A stretch of DNA of 64,000 nt. Source: Adiantum capillus-veneris (Eukaryota; Streptophyta; Polypodiopsida; Polypodiales; Pteridaceae). The stretch spans positions 119,405,018 through 119,469,017 of the forward strand of contig CM043958.1 in the NCBI GenBank assembly GCA_014529385.2, written 5' to 3'. The notes beneath the pieces are model-generated. The model had not been told where the DNA came from and ran no database searches. It saw nothing but the letters and a program-made list of their open reading frames with translations. Numbering within the stretch: the first letter of the stretch is position 1; every line of letters starts with the position of its first letter. The position numbers were made by a program, and so were the translations under genes. Below, piece by piece: positions 1 to 11,389 of this stretch.

Positions 1-180
1 CTCAAAACTTAAGTCTAATCAAAATGTTAATCTTAAATTAAGCTTAAAAATAATTGCATGAACACCAAATTGTTAGTCCTGAACTAAACTTAAAATTAAT
101 TGCATTAACACAACTAAAATCTAAACTTAAAATTTAAAAATAATACTAGCAATAAATCTAAACTTATAGTTTAAACTTAG

Positions 181-830
181 TTACTTAACTTTAAAAGTAT
201 AAATATAAATCTAAAATTTTTAAATGAAATTTAAAATTATGAATCAAACACTTAAATTTAGATTCAAAAATAAAACTTTCAATTAAAATTCAATTTTTGA
301 ACTTAACACAAGTTGATAACAAAATAAGATCTATATCTCATATTTTAAACATAAAAAAACATAAATATAAAAATGATAAATTAAACCTAAATTTAAAATT
401 TAAAGTATAAGTTTGAAATTTTTATCTAAATGAAATTTAAAAATAAGAATCAAACACTTAAATTTCGATTCAAAAATAAAACTTTCAATTAAATTTCATT
501 TTGAACTTAACACAAGTTGATAACAAATAAAATCTAAATCTTATATTTTAAACATAAACAAATCATAAATATAAAAATGATCAACTTAACTTAAATTTAA
601 AATTTAAAGTATAAATTTGGAAGCACTATCTAAATGAAATTTAAAAATGTGAATCAAACACTTAAATTTAAATTCAAAAATAAAACTCCAAATTTAAACT
701 CAATATTTCAACTTAATACAAGTTGATAACAAAAAAAAATTCTAGACCGTTTATCTTAAATTAAAAATCATATTTTAAATTTTAAATTAATACTTCAATT
801 TTACATTGATATTAAAAAAACTACAAAATT
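181..830. repeat. AT-rich tandem repeat, about 205 bp, three copies
   Basis: The segment TAAATGAAATTTAAAA recurs at 221, 427 and 631 (spacing 206 and 204) and is followed each time by the same order of landmarks: AATCAAACACTTAAATTT, an A-rich stretch, then ACACAAGTTGATAACAAA. The third copy decays after about 760. The DNA from 1 to 180 is of the same AT-rich character but not clearly in register. No coding potential is seen. Confidence 0.75.
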
Positions 831-840
831 TTTAATGACC

Positions 841-1120
841 TACAACAAACGCTCGCTCGTTCAAGGCACAAAATAGAGAGTGTTTTACTTAGTGTGCAAT
901 GGAAAGATAAGTTAACCCTAGAGTGATGGGCATATATACAATGCATGGGGGAAAAAACCTCCTAGTGAGGGAAAAAATGCCCCGATGATCCTAAGTGTGT
1001 TCACACACATCACTACCACATGTATATGGTAACAAAATGGAGAAGGGAGTAGTGTTGGGAGGAAGAAAAAGGGCTTCTCCATGATGTTTGTGGTCACTGA
1101 GAGTAAGTTTGAGTACCTTT
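841..1120. other. Unassigned sequence
   Basis: Nothing recognisable; no open frame of note and no clear repeat. It separates the AT-rich satellite from a duplicated low-complexity block. Confidence 0.4.
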
Positions 1121-1640
1121 AGACTAGAAGTGGCCTTTTCAATAATAACTAGTGGTTTTAGACCGGCCTACCGGCCTTCCTTGCCCACCTTCGATGACGA
1201 ATTGTGGATATAGAAAAATGCACCTCCCCTTCGGGGGGGGGGGCCGTCCCTCCCCACAAAAAAACACACACACACACACACACACATCCACCAAAGAGGT
1301 GAAAAAGTCAACATATAGTGTAGAAAGAAAAGGGGAGTTATTTTATGGCCTTCAAAAGAAAAGAAAAAAATGGAGTCACCACCATGAAGATGACACATGG
1401 AAGTGTTGAGGTCTCAGCATTTTCCCAAGCTCCATAAAGAAGTAGACTAGAAGTAGCATTTCAATAATAGCTAGTGGTTCTAGACCGACCTACCGCGCCC
1501 ACCTTTGATGACGGATTGTGGATAGGAAAATGCACCTCCCCTTCGTCCCCCCCCCCCCCCCCCAAAAAAAAAAAAAAAAAAAACCCAAAAAAAAAACAAA
1601 AAGAGAAAAAAAAAAAACACACACACACACACAAAGATAT
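1121..1640. repeat. Duplicated block with C/G, A and CA homopolymer tails
   Basis: A segment beginning AGACTAGAAGT at 1,121 is repeated at 1,444 (offset 323). Each copy runs through GCACCTCCCCTTCG, then a G- or C-run, an A-run and a short CA repeat. The open frames read here in both strands are products of these simple sequences and are not genes. Confidence 0.6.
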
Positions 1641-1649
1641 TCCCAAGCT

Positions 1650-2990
1650 CCATAAAGACGTAGAAAGAAGTCACAAACTCTAGATGAAGCATTACACCTA
1701 GATCATATGAGGTGCTTAAATGAAAGGGCCGTTTAGAACAATCAACGATGGGAAGTATGATTAGCCCAATTGACGTCTTGAGTAGTAGCAGTCCTTCAGA
1801 GTTTTGGCATTTGATACTCGACGTTTGTTATCTTGATTTGGTTCATGTTTACTCTTTGTCATTTTTTTATTTTTATTTTTTTGCATTGGGAATAGTGAAT
1901 TCTTGTCGAAAAACCTTTGTGAACATTGACGAGTGGCAATTGTGATACTTTTTGTTCTCGTCCCCTTGGGCGCACCCTTCTACACTCAAATTACTACACA
2001 TTAGCTCCTTTTGTAGCGATCTACATTCCTGTCTATATGCTATACTTGAGAAATTTAAATTGGCACATGTACCCTATAGACCTATATGTGTGCATCTTTT
2101 CCCAACAAGCAACATCACATCTAACACTTACGAGTCAAATGAAGCTATTTTTAAGTATGCTCGCAATCGTTTAGCTTAAGGGCCGAGGAGAAAAGGACCG
2201 CCTGACCTCTTCGAAAAGAGACTGATGACTCCAACTTGGAAGAGTATGAGAGCTCCATTGGAAGGGGGCATATATGCATGTCGAATTAGAGCAATTTCAC
2301 AAGTAGCAAGAGGCGTCGTTTTCTTGATGTCGAAGGCTTTTTCTATGTGTGAGATGCAAAAGCTGCATGACTTTTTGCCTTCCTTTTAACGAAGATTTTG
2401 GTAGCTAATACAACCAACTTTGGACGCGTTAGCTCCATTTTAGCTTGGTTGTCTAGTGTGATTGGAGGTTACTTTTGCAGGTGTGGGGTAGATGTAGTTG
2501 ACGATAATCATAATGAAGCATGGACTGCATGTGAAACTGCTCCAAGGCCTCTGTCACAATAGGAAAGCAACCCCACTCTATGTTTCGAAGGGGCAACCGG
2601 TTTGTTGTCACGTGCAAATTTGAACAATCAGAGGTCACTTTTCACCGGGGGATTAGGGCAAGGCTGATTGGAAGGCTACCACATTTTGCATTGCAATGCA
2701 AGGCTCAAAACCCATTAGATGTCTTCCCGTGCGTCTTTTTCTAGATGGCCATGGAGGCCCAAATCTTGATCGAGGGTGTTTGCCTGCCCATATGACAAGC
2801 TCCTGAGACTAACTTCTCCTTTTGCTCAACGACTACTTGTGCACCACATAAGCATGGTCCTACCCCAGTGTGACAAGGGCCTAGTTGATTGTGCGTGAGA
2901 ACAAGGCCTTAGATCTACATTTTGTACGTTGGGGGGGACCTAACAAAACCATGAATGTCATGTGAGTGTAGTTGTGAGGGAAGGTGTGTA
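1650..2990. other. Intergenic, nothing recognised
   Basis: Only short open frames without family signatures (longest about 80 codons). Possibly old transposon remnants, but no domain, terminal repeat or LTR could be made out. Confidence 0.4.
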
Positions 2991-2995
2991 GATAT

Positions 2996-3120
2996 TTGGG
3001 TGGGGAAAAGTAATGAGGAATTGAAATGTGCGTGCGCGCGCGTGTGTGTGTGTGTGTGTGTGGGGATATTGTATTTGAGTGGGGAAAAGTAATGAAAAAT
3101 TGTGTGTGTGGGTTGTGTGA
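2996..3120. repeat. GT/GC microsatellite inside a short duplication
   Basis: A GTGC/GT run at about 3,027-3,061 lies between two copies of GTGGGGAAAAGTAATGA (about 3,001 and 3,076), so a roughly 75-bp unit carrying the simple repeat was duplicated. Confidence 0.6.
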
Positions 3121-3255
3121 ATAAATTTTGAATGGAATTGTAGCATGTTGTGTGTGACGGTGTGACCCCAATTTTTGAATGGCCTTAAAAAATGGGGTCC
3201 TTATACCTAGGTTAGAGGTAGAAGTATCTACATCCGAGGAAAAGAGCTCCACCAA

Positions 3256-3859
3256 AACCGGAGCTTTTGAAAATGGGAAAGATTAAAAGGGAATAAATAC
3301 TCTTTTTCGGATTCCCAACTAATTAACAATTAGCAACTAATGGACCACGTGGTCGTATGCTAGAAAAAATCTGCCCCCCATTTCAGGTTGATTTTTTTGA
3401 AAAAAAAGGATTCGAGCGAAGTTCTAACGTTCTTTTGTACTAAAAAACCATTCCTTTTTATTAAATGACAAGTCTAAGACATACGAAGGAGTTTTTTGCT
3501 ACCAATAAAAGAAATGATTGCACTAAATATGGAAGCCCCAAATGTAGTCACCGATCTTTCGACGATATGGGTCTCGATCGGTTGGCCGCGCTTTCGGAAT
3601 GGCCCGAGTGTTCAAATTTCCGTTTCCGATCACCAATTATAATTTTAGAATTCCCAACCTTGATTGCTTCAAATAAAATTTATAAACAAAATGTAGATGT
3701 TTTCTGAGATTCTATAAAATTTCGAAATTAAAAAATACTGATGGCTCCAAATAAATTCAAAATAAAATAAAATAACTCCACTCAAAAGTTCTGAAAAAGT
3801 TAAAATAAAAATGTACGGATCTACACGTGGCGCGATCTGATTGGTGAGGCACCGCTGCC
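3256..3859. other. Upstream flank of the 4.5-kb gene
   Basis: No gene seen. AT-rich until about 3,820, after which GC content rises sharply towards the inferred 5' leader of the gene downstream; promoter elements are therefore likely here, but no unambiguous TATA box was assigned. Confidence 0.35.
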
Positions 3860-4552
3860 GCCTGTATGAAAACCCAACCTTGTCTCTCCATCTTCTCCAA
3901 TGTGCGGAGCCGCGTCGCGTTGCGCCATAGCCTCCTCTGCCGGTTTCAACACACCAGCACAAATTCTCACTGGATCTGTTCCGCCAAGTAGGTTTCTTGT
4001 GCCTGCTCTATGCGTATTCGCGCTCGCGTGCGTGTTCTTATATGTGTTTTCGTAAATTTCTCTGTATAATCCTCTCAGAGCATGATTCTCTCTTTTCTTC
4101 CAACAAGCTCTGATTCTTCTTGCTCCTGCCTCTTAGTATACCTTTCTGCTTTCCTTTAGACCAGGAAATCAATCATTTTGGGAGTTTTTCGGTTAGAATT
4201 TCATTATCGAAGAACAGCAGAACGATACTTCTCCTTCATTTCTCTGCGTCTAGCTGTTCTTATCGTCAAGTAGGGTCTGGCTATGGAGCTTGCTAGCATA
4301 GGGTGTCTTCCCAATTTCTGGAAATTCTTGCCATCTAGTGCATGTTGAATCTATTCAAGATGATCTTTCCTCTGTAGGTGCATGCATGTTTCATGAAGCC
4401 TTTTACCTCTCGGTACTTTAGATTTGCTATTGAAATACAGAAGTTGTGTCTTGAGATTTAAGCTTTGTGCTGAAATTGCTCTTGCATGTTGCTGTCCAGG
4501 AGAAATCTTGTATATATCATGTAAATTTTCGAGTTGCTGCAATTTGGTACAA
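3860..4552 (+). other. Probable 5'UTR with an intron
   Basis: The GC-rich stretch 3,860-3,990 followed by a pyrimidine-rich segment resembles a plant first exon and intron start. A donor-like CCAA/GTAGGT sits near 3,987 and an acceptor-like GCTGTCCAG ends at 4,499, giving a short non-coding exon up to the ATG at 4,553. This is inference from splice-site appearance only; cDNA would settle it. Confidence 0.4.
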
Positions 4553-5219
4553 ATGGATACCTGCATGAGGAATTTGAGTTTTGTCCACCATATTACCGCT
4601 CTAAGCCCCTTGGAAAGTAGGGCAGACTCGATCGAGAAAGCTCGATGCAGAGCTGGGCTCCAGCTTGATTCTTGTGAAGAGGAGGTGGTTTGTCCCAAGC
4701 CCCGCAAAATGGCTCTATCTTGTTGCGCGCCTGAATTCATAAAGCCCCTGTACCAGTGGCAGAGGTATGACCTCTCTTTCTTTCGATGAAATGAAACTCG
4801 GAGCTTTTTAAACACCATGATTTCTGAGTTTTTTCTTTACTCATGTTGTAGCACTCCTAGACTGCCTGAGTGCGAGGCTGGTTTTGAGATATTGGAGATC
4901 TTCTTGAACAGGGTGCGTACATGTGTAGCATCATGCGTCTTATTATCGTGGGTGTGTTGATCCTTACCATTGGCTGTGAATGTTTGTGTAGGGTGGATGT
5001 GCTGATGGAGATTATTTCAGTTTTGGGTGTTCCCCTCCGTACTGTTCCCCGCCTGCCCGAACCAGCAACCCTATTGTACATGATATACAGTTTCGCAATG
5101 CGCAGAAGTTCCGATCTCCTGTGGCTTTTGTTAAAAGCAAGGCAGTTGCTGTGCCATCATTCTCTGCCAGTCCCTCGGTGCGAATTGAAGGGTTCGAGTG
5201 TCCACGTGCAGAATCTTAG
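4553..5219 (+). CDS. Plant conserved small protein of unknown function (3 exons, 166 aa)
   Basis: Three exons join in frame: 4,553-4,764, 4,852-4,912 and 4,992-5,219, with GT..AG introns of 87 and 79 bp (phases 2 and 0), giving 166 residues and a TAG stop. The N-terminal half carries a short acidic/Cys stretch and a WQS motif formed across the first junction. Exon 2 encodes PECEAGFEILEIFLNR. Exon 3 begins GGCADGDYFSFGCSPPYCSP, then SNPIVHDIQFR. The Cys-Ser-Pro-Pro segment followed by NP(I/L)VHD is, as I recall, typical of a plant-specific family of small uncharacterised proteins; no enzymatic role is known to me. The start is the first ATG after the presumed acceptor at 4,499. It is the only gene here with intact splice sites, no stops and no link to a transposon, so it is probably a functional host gene. 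Subcellular location cannot be judged. Confidence 0.8.
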
Positions 5220-6380
5220 GCTTGGCTGTATGCGCGTGCATCAGAGTAACTAATTTGTAAACTACATCAAGTGGTCTGTGGTGGCTCTGTTAGGGTTGCT
5301 GAGGCCGTAGATTTTTTTCCACTTGTGACTTTCTACATTTTTGCCTGAGATGTAACTTCTAGAGAGGGTGCAGGGAATTGTTCCTGCTTGACCCCTAACT
5401 TACCACACTCGAGCGTCCCGAATTTTGCAGAGGGAGCAAGGGGTTTTATGACGATCGAACCCAGAGAAGTGTAGCTTATACCTAGATCCTCCCCCCTTTG
5501 AGAAATTTGCACACAGCAGTTGGGACTGAGGAGCTTCTCCTTAGCCTTATTACCCTATACATCACGTGTGATCCGAGCTTTGTACAGAAGAGCCCTTGTA
5601 ACTAAACTCCTCAAGTAGTCATCATGTCCTTGTACATTTTGTCGGTCTTATTGTGGCCGCTTCAATGAGTAATCAGATTCATTCAAGAGTCTCCTATCTT
5701 GGGCATTGATTCTGTTCTGAGTGTGAAACAACAATGAGGCTCTTGTGATTTGGGTGTATATTCATGTTAATCCTGATTTGAAGTGTCATTTTCTACACTT
5801 GACCTTGTTTGCTGTGAAGCTTTGCGATGCGTAGGTTGCTTTGTGGTAATGAAAAAGAGTGTCTCCTTGGCACTGCAATGCAAGCTTTGGCCTGAACTTC
5901 GTTTGGAGATGAAAATTGGGTGCAGGCACTGACGTTGTTGATGGTTAGTAACTTCCAAGGCTTATTGCCCTTGAAATAAGAGGTTATGTTATGTATGTAA
6001 ACAATCATCGTTGGAATTAAAACATGCATGGGCCCTAGCACAATTAGAAATCTGTTTGGTGACCATAATCGAGCGATTACTGTTTTGTTGGAAGAAGTCG
6101 GAGATGACTTGTTTCAAGTCGTTCACTGTTTGTGATGGGTTGGTGCATCCTAATTCCTTAGCATCTTTGGCATGAAAGACTTTGTGGTGGGGTGAAATGT
6201 TCGTGTGTTTCTTACGAGTTTGTGATTTATAGTAGTTTCGCTTCTTCTGAAGTGATTTCTTACAGTATTATTTGTAGAATAATCATTATGAGATTGATTT
6301 GAGAAATGACTCCTTTTTTTTTAATACTTAATGAATAATCAGGGCCGTCAAATCTCGGAAAAATCAAAATCCTTTCAAAA
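5220..6380. other. 3' flank of the gene and intergenic DNA
   Basis: The first few hundred bases probably form the 3'UTR. Beyond that there is no open frame of interest and no recognisable repeat. Confidence 0.4.
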
Positions 6381-6384
6381 TATC

Positions 6385-7690
6385 TTTTCTTTTTGGGCCA
6401 AACTCTCAATAGCGTAAAGAAATAGATTAACAAAACAAGAAAGTTACAATAGGAACCATGCTCCTCCGAGCCATGGCATCAACAAGACATATACAATAAC
6501 GAATTCAGATACATCAGTTGACAAAGGGTGCCACCTTATCATGGAACCTCCACATCAAAGAGGAAGTCTAAGCGAGCTTGGGGTTGCCACTAAGGGAGAT
6601 AGCTCTGCCACAACACATTTCTTGACCGCCAATGCAGCGGGCCATAATGCTGCATAGAGAAGTAACGAGAGTTTCTTTTTAACAGACCTTGACTTTTGGT
6701 TCTGTATTCCACTTGAATTATTGTCGGCTTAGATGGATTCATTAGTCGTTCGAACCTCCTCGATGGGATTGCGAAAACCCAGCCAGAGTCTCTCGTTTCT
6801 CTTGCATCTCATCAGACGGGCACCCAGACTCTTCACTCCTCAGGTTTCTCCTCAAGTTGGTTCATCTCCCTACCTCCAATAGCTTCTATTGGCTTGTCAA
6901 AACTTAGGATTCGTATCCTTGAAAACCCTCTCCAGGCAATCTTGATCATAGCGTAGTGCCCAATTCTTCGACATTTATAGCAAGCATTGGGAAAGGAAGC
7001 AACTGTTAGCTGTTTGCCGAAAGGCACCAAAGTCTCCCGTATGTAGATCAAGGTATTTGGGTATGGCTTTACTCATATCCCACAGAATGCACACCTTCAC
7101 ATCCAAGCCCGAACTAACACGCTGCATCTTCGGAATAAGAAGTACGAGCCCATCAAATTTGCAATAGCATCCACATGTTCCTGTAGCCAAAGATGAACCC
7201 CCCCCCCCCCCCCCCCCGACATCGCCTCCAATCACCTAGTCCTGTACCGTGTGTTCAGATAGACACTCTGCCACATAGAAACCTTTTTGCCGATAGGAAC
7301 AAAATGGCTAATCGCATTTTTGCTATTCATTGCCGCTACCGGCCTGTCCCATAGTCCGTTTGGGTAGATATTCGTTGACCCATAAAATACAACACCACCA
7401 AGTGCGCACAACAAGCTTCAAGGCTTTGAAGAGCTAGCTCATGACTGAAATCAACTTGCACCATGTCGCCATCCTCCGCTTTTCTCTGACTAAACATGTT
7501 CACGCCGTGAAGAACCTCTAACTTCAAGGTACGAATGCCAAAAGAGGACGGCTTCAGAATCTTCTATGGACCGGAGGCATTAACGTCTCATTGGCTTTCT
7601 TCTTACCCTCCGCTGTAAATGCCCTTGCCATGAGGATCATGCTCCTCCCTCGAGTCACGTGCACCCGGTGAGAACCCATCCCTAAGACCT
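6385..7690 (-). pseudogene. LINE ORF1 relic (DUF4283 / zinc-knuckle type) joined to a LINE 3' end
   Basis: On the minus strand, pieces in shifting frames between about 7,530 and 6,833 read like the RNA-binding ORF1 protein of plant L1-type LINEs: a segment like ELALQSLEACCAHLVVL, then VKVCILWDMSKAIPKYLDL, then the knuckle start CYKCRRIGHYA (CX2CX4H at about 6,982-6,950; the final Cys is not seen). A C-run at 7,199-7,218 gives a poly-Gly stretch and a frame shift. From about 6,830 down to 6,385 the sequence is non-coding and ends in an A-rich stretch, as a LINE 3'UTR would. No reverse transcriptase lies between, so this is either an internally deleted LINE or an ORF1-only derivative. The frame is broken several times; not functional. 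Confidence 0.6.
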
Positions 7691-7704
7691 TAGAACGCAA
7701 AGCT

Positions 7705-7720
7705 GATAATCACGATTATC
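7705..7720. repeat. Palindrome GATAATC-AC-GATTATC
   Basis: Seven-base arms around a 2-base centre, sharing the ATCACGAT core with palindromes at 33,535, 42,600, 42,891, 43,175 and 63,591. Confidence 0.6.
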
Positions 7721-7787
7721 AAAAGAACGATAGTAAGCGTGCTTTCAATGCCTTGGGACATGGGTCGAAAATCGTGCTTCACAACCA

Positions 7788-8560
7788 GATAACAAGTGAA
7801 AGTGTCACGACGGCTTTCAAAAACAATAAGAAAGTGATAAACTTGTTAGGTTGTATTAAATTGGTATCAGTGTTTGGGAAAGGATTGCCTCAGCTTAGTC
7901 TTGAGCTAATTGAAAATCGAGACTAGCTAGCTGCAAACCATGGTAAACGGAAGAAAAACCGATGAAATATGTGAGAAAGTCGTCCAAAACTTCTGCGAAT
8001 CTCAAAAGTTCCGCTAGTATTTCCGGTTTTCTTCTTTGTGAGGAGGAAACTTGATCAGTAGCCGTCTAATAAAGAGACTTTCTCGAATGTTAACACTGTT
8101 TGGAATCAAGCTATAAAATGCAAGAAATGTGAAGTTGTGAAATGAAATCTGTGTGAATGAGTGTAAAATTTACTAATATTTATGGAAGGTGAAGCTTCAC
8201 TTTAGCATTCTAAAACAATAGAATTCAAGAAAAGTAAAGACATGTCAGGATATGAAATGAAAGGTAAGTCTCCATCATGTGAAATGAAAGTAGTCTCAGC
8301 AACCCAACATAACACTAAGGGTTTCTTTTAGAAAGCCAAAAACATGTGTGTGTGTGTGTGTAAATTCACTAAAATTATGCAAGGTGAAGCTTCACTTTAG
8401 CATTTTAAAACAATAAAATGTAAGAAAAGTAAAGACATGTGAGGATGTGAAATGAAAGGTACGTCTCCATCGTGCACTCAAAACAATGGAAGACTCCGTA
8501 ATCCAACACAACACTAAGGGTTTCTTTTAGAAAGCCAATAAGCGCACTGCCAACAGCGAA
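7788..8560 (+). repeat. Dispersed repeat, arm 1 (inverted relative to 18.6-19.15 kb)
   Basis: From GATAACAAGTGAAAGTGTCA through ACCATGGTAAACGGAAG and CTTTGTGAGGAGGAAACTTG to AGGTGAAGCTTCACTTTAGC, the sequence matches in order the reverse complement of 18,590-19,150. Within this arm a roughly 205-bp unit containing GGTGAAGCTTCACTTTAGCA is tandemly duplicated (8,189 and 8,394), with a short GT run at the junction. A further short inverted piece (TTTTGGCTTTCTAAAAGAA) is at about 9,955. No coding potential; a foldback or non-autonomous element family is likely. Confidence 0.7.
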
Positions 8561-8726
8561 GGGTGCATGCAATAGAGCTTCACTGTGTCGCCTCCCAACT
8601 CTATTGCCGTGAATATGCAATAGATCAAGCAACAGATAGAACCTCAACCACGCAGATCTACAAACTAGCATAGAGCGCTAAGCACTTCAACTCTTGCACT
8701 CCGCTGACACCTCCTATCAAAACATC

Positions 8727-9236
8727 CTTTTTTTTTGGGAAATTACCAAAATATTCCTCTAATTTATGGAAATTCCCAAAATACCCTTTAAATTTCAAAA
8801 ATTCCCAATATACCCCCCTCATATTTTGTCATAAATTCCCAAAAGTGTCCTTCAAATTTTCCAAAATTCCTAAAATACCCCTGGTTGCAGGAGTAAATTT
8901 ATCCAAAGATTAAAAAATTGTAGCTTTTCATAAGAAGACTGATTGTCTATGAATACAAGATACTAAAACTAGAATTTGAGCTGGTTATGTAGGCTTTGGA
9001 GATGAATTGATTCATTATTTTTTGACATAATTGTCTTTTTTTGGGAGGTAATTTGTGAAAATTACATGCTAAGCACTAAAAGCCAGACATACATTGTCAA
9101 AAAAGAATAAAGATTAGGAAATCGTGAACAATCCAACTAAAATATATACAAGGGTATTGTCAGAATTTTTGAAATTTGAGGGGGAATTTTCACAAATTAG
9201 AGGGGTATTTTGGTAACTTTCCCTTTTTTTTTTTGC
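8727..9236. mobile_element. MITE-like foldback element, about 510 bp
   Basis: The left end GGGAAATTACCAAAATATTC followed by TCTAATTT and AATTCCC is the imperfect reverse complement of the right end, where AAATTAGAGGGGTATTTTGG and TAACTTTCCC occur at about 9,199-9,228. The arms are roughly 65-70 bp and the interior has no open frame. T-runs lie just outside the left end and just outside the right end, so the target duplication is obscured. Such structure fits a non-autonomous DNA transposon. Confidence 0.65.
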
Positions 9237-9835
9237 CACTCTCACTCAAATGAGTGAGTGAAAATAGATTAAAAGAAAGTAACATCCATACAACCTTCAA
9301 GCTCAAAAAGAGCCATGGAGTTCTAAAAAAACAGCAATAAACCACTAACTGATCAACACCGAACCGTCCCGGGGGCTTTCACAGGTAGCAGTCAAACTCA
9401 CTACTACATAAAGAACCGAGGGCTTACATGGAGCCCATAACCAAAGCATGTACATCAACCTTACAATAACACAAATAACTGTCGAGAAAATAAAAGCCTA
9501 AGTACCTTAAACCAACAACCGAAGCAGTGAAGCAACCATGAAGCCACCATTGCCATGGGTGTTGCCACCATCCAAAGCAATGTCCACAATTGCCCCACCA
9601 CCCCCAGTCTAGTCAACACAGCAGGGTCGAACTAGAGACAACCATCCGAAGTAGACCAAGTATCCACCGATCACACCGTGCAGACCTCAACCCCACGCAT
9701 CCAAGCAACGTTGACCCTGCGTCCCCTTCCAAAGAGCCCCCTAGCTCGCGAAGGCTGAGCAGGCTGTCGAATCCTAACAGGGGTGCGTCTCACCTCGCCT
9801 CCCTTCAAAACATCTTAAGTGCATAAGTGAAAGGA
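9236..9835 (-). mobile_element. 5'-truncated LINE 3' end (minus strand)
   Basis: Read on the minus strand, the segment ends AATCTATTTTCACTCACTC, a self-complementary ACTCATTTGAGTGAG, then GTGGC and a run of A, as expected of a LINE 3' terminus. It shares CCATGGCTC, GTTACTTTCTT and AATCTATTT with the end of the relic at 6.4 kb. The plus-strand frame at 9,590-9,826 lies antisense within this and is not considered a gene. Confidence 0.45.
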
Positions 9836-10849
9836 GTTTAGGAAATGAAAAGACACATGAAAATGGAAAAGACTTTTTGTGTGCATATAATAGGTGGTCC
9901 CTAGTGTACATTGGTACTTGTGTGTTTCTCTTCTTCTTTATTTTCCTTTCATAGTTTTTGGCTTTCTAAAAGAAGCCTTAAGAGGGGACTTGGGTTAGGC
10001 ATACTTTCAATGTTTTCAATGATGATTGAGACTTACCTTAAACAATACAAGAGATCGCTTAAATTTCAATGTCAGATTATCGACGTCAATGATGGGCGTT
10101 GGTATATGTGTAGGTAAATTTGGAGGGAGATCAAGTTTTTTTTATAATAAAAATTTCAAGTTATCAATGCGTGTGTCAGTGCTCATACTGGAGCACATAC
10201 CTATGAACATATAGACGAGCATACTAATGCCTATACCAGCGTATATATCGGGACCTATACCGGCGAACTCTGCAAAAATAGAACCATGGGTCTTTCCTGC
10301 GCACTTCCCTCCTTTTTTCTCTTCATCTCTTGCCCTCCTCCTCCTCACTTGCTCTAGATCTGCTACTACCTTACGACTTGTAGGAGGTGAGATTTTCACT
10401 CGTAGGCTACTCCCCATCAACACGTGAGCTTCTTTTCAAGTTTCCTTGTAGATTTGTGCACTTTTAGTGTATGTGTGTGTAACATAACATGTGTGCGTTT
10501 TTGCAGGTTTGAGGACATTTTTCCAATTGTCTCTTGCTCAAATAGACCGCATGTAAGTAACATTCTTTTTTGTTGCATACACACATACACACACACACAT
10601 TCACAAAAACATGCATGCAAGTAACTAAAAATACACACTAAACAATATAAACACACTAATAAACGACGCACACATAAATTTTTCAATTTAAAAAAAATAT
10701 TATTTTATAAGTAATATCAATTAAAAATCATCATTAGCTAAGAAAGATAACTATATTTTATCATTAAAAGAAAGATTTATTTTAATTTATGTTATTTTAT
10801 AATTAATTTTGTTGTTTTTGTGTAAATAAATTTAAAAATATCTTGTTAT
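9836..10849. other. Unassigned, AT-rich towards the right
   Basis: Contains scattered GT/CA repeats (10,460-10,620) and an AT-rich tract (10,680-10,850). No supported gene. It may be the left margin of the CACTA element, but no CACTA-type terminal repeat could be fixed. Confidence 0.35.
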
Positions 10850-11245
10850 TTTCGTAAGCTATTTGCTTAATTAGGTTAGTCCTTTAACACTAACCGTTTA
10901 AGTAGTAAGTGGTTTCATCACTAAGGATTGGTTATCAGTTAGATCGATGAAGATTAGCTGCTTAATTAGAACATACAGGTGCTTACGTATTGAATCATTT
11001 AGCCGAGCGCGCTTAGTCTTACACGCAACTTGGTTAGTTTTGTTATTTAGTCACTTGGTGACTTAGGGCTAGTCGCGTAGGTTTAATCATTATTCAAACG
11101 GTTTATTAGGGCTTGTCGCTTATAGGTAACCGCTTATGTATTAAGTCGCTTACCGTTCAAAAAGGACTACTCCGTATTTAGGTCGTTGAAGGCTACATGT
11201 TTAAGGCTAGCCGCTTAGTGTTAGTCGCTCAATGTTAGCCACAAA
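10850..11245. repeat. Cluster of degenerate TTAGTCGCTTA motifs
   Basis: About ten variants occur in 400 bp, for example GATTAGCTGCTTA, GCGCTTAGTC, CTAGTCGCG, TTGTCGCTTATAGG, TAAGTCGCTTACCG, TAGCCGCTTAGTG and TTAGTCGCTCA. CACTA elements carry subterminal arrays of short motifs bound by the TNPA protein; by position and density this cluster could be such an array. The link is inference. Confidence 0.5.
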
Positions 11246-11389
11246 AGAACTCGGACAAACGATGTAAATTAACGCAATTAGACTTTAATAGCACACAAAG
11301 ACTACAAAAACACAAAATTATTTAAAAAATAGACTTATGTCAAACCCTAATATATAGACATTGATCAATAAAAACGAGATTATTACCCG

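Noticed and set aside
1152-1692. Open frames on both strands around homopolymer tracts
   Set aside because: Frames depend on poly-C, poly-A and CA runs and are not conserved between the two copies of the duplicated block.
9590-9826. 78-codon plus-strand frame rich in Ser/Pro/Arg
   Set aside because: Antisense to a LINE 3' end; no domain.
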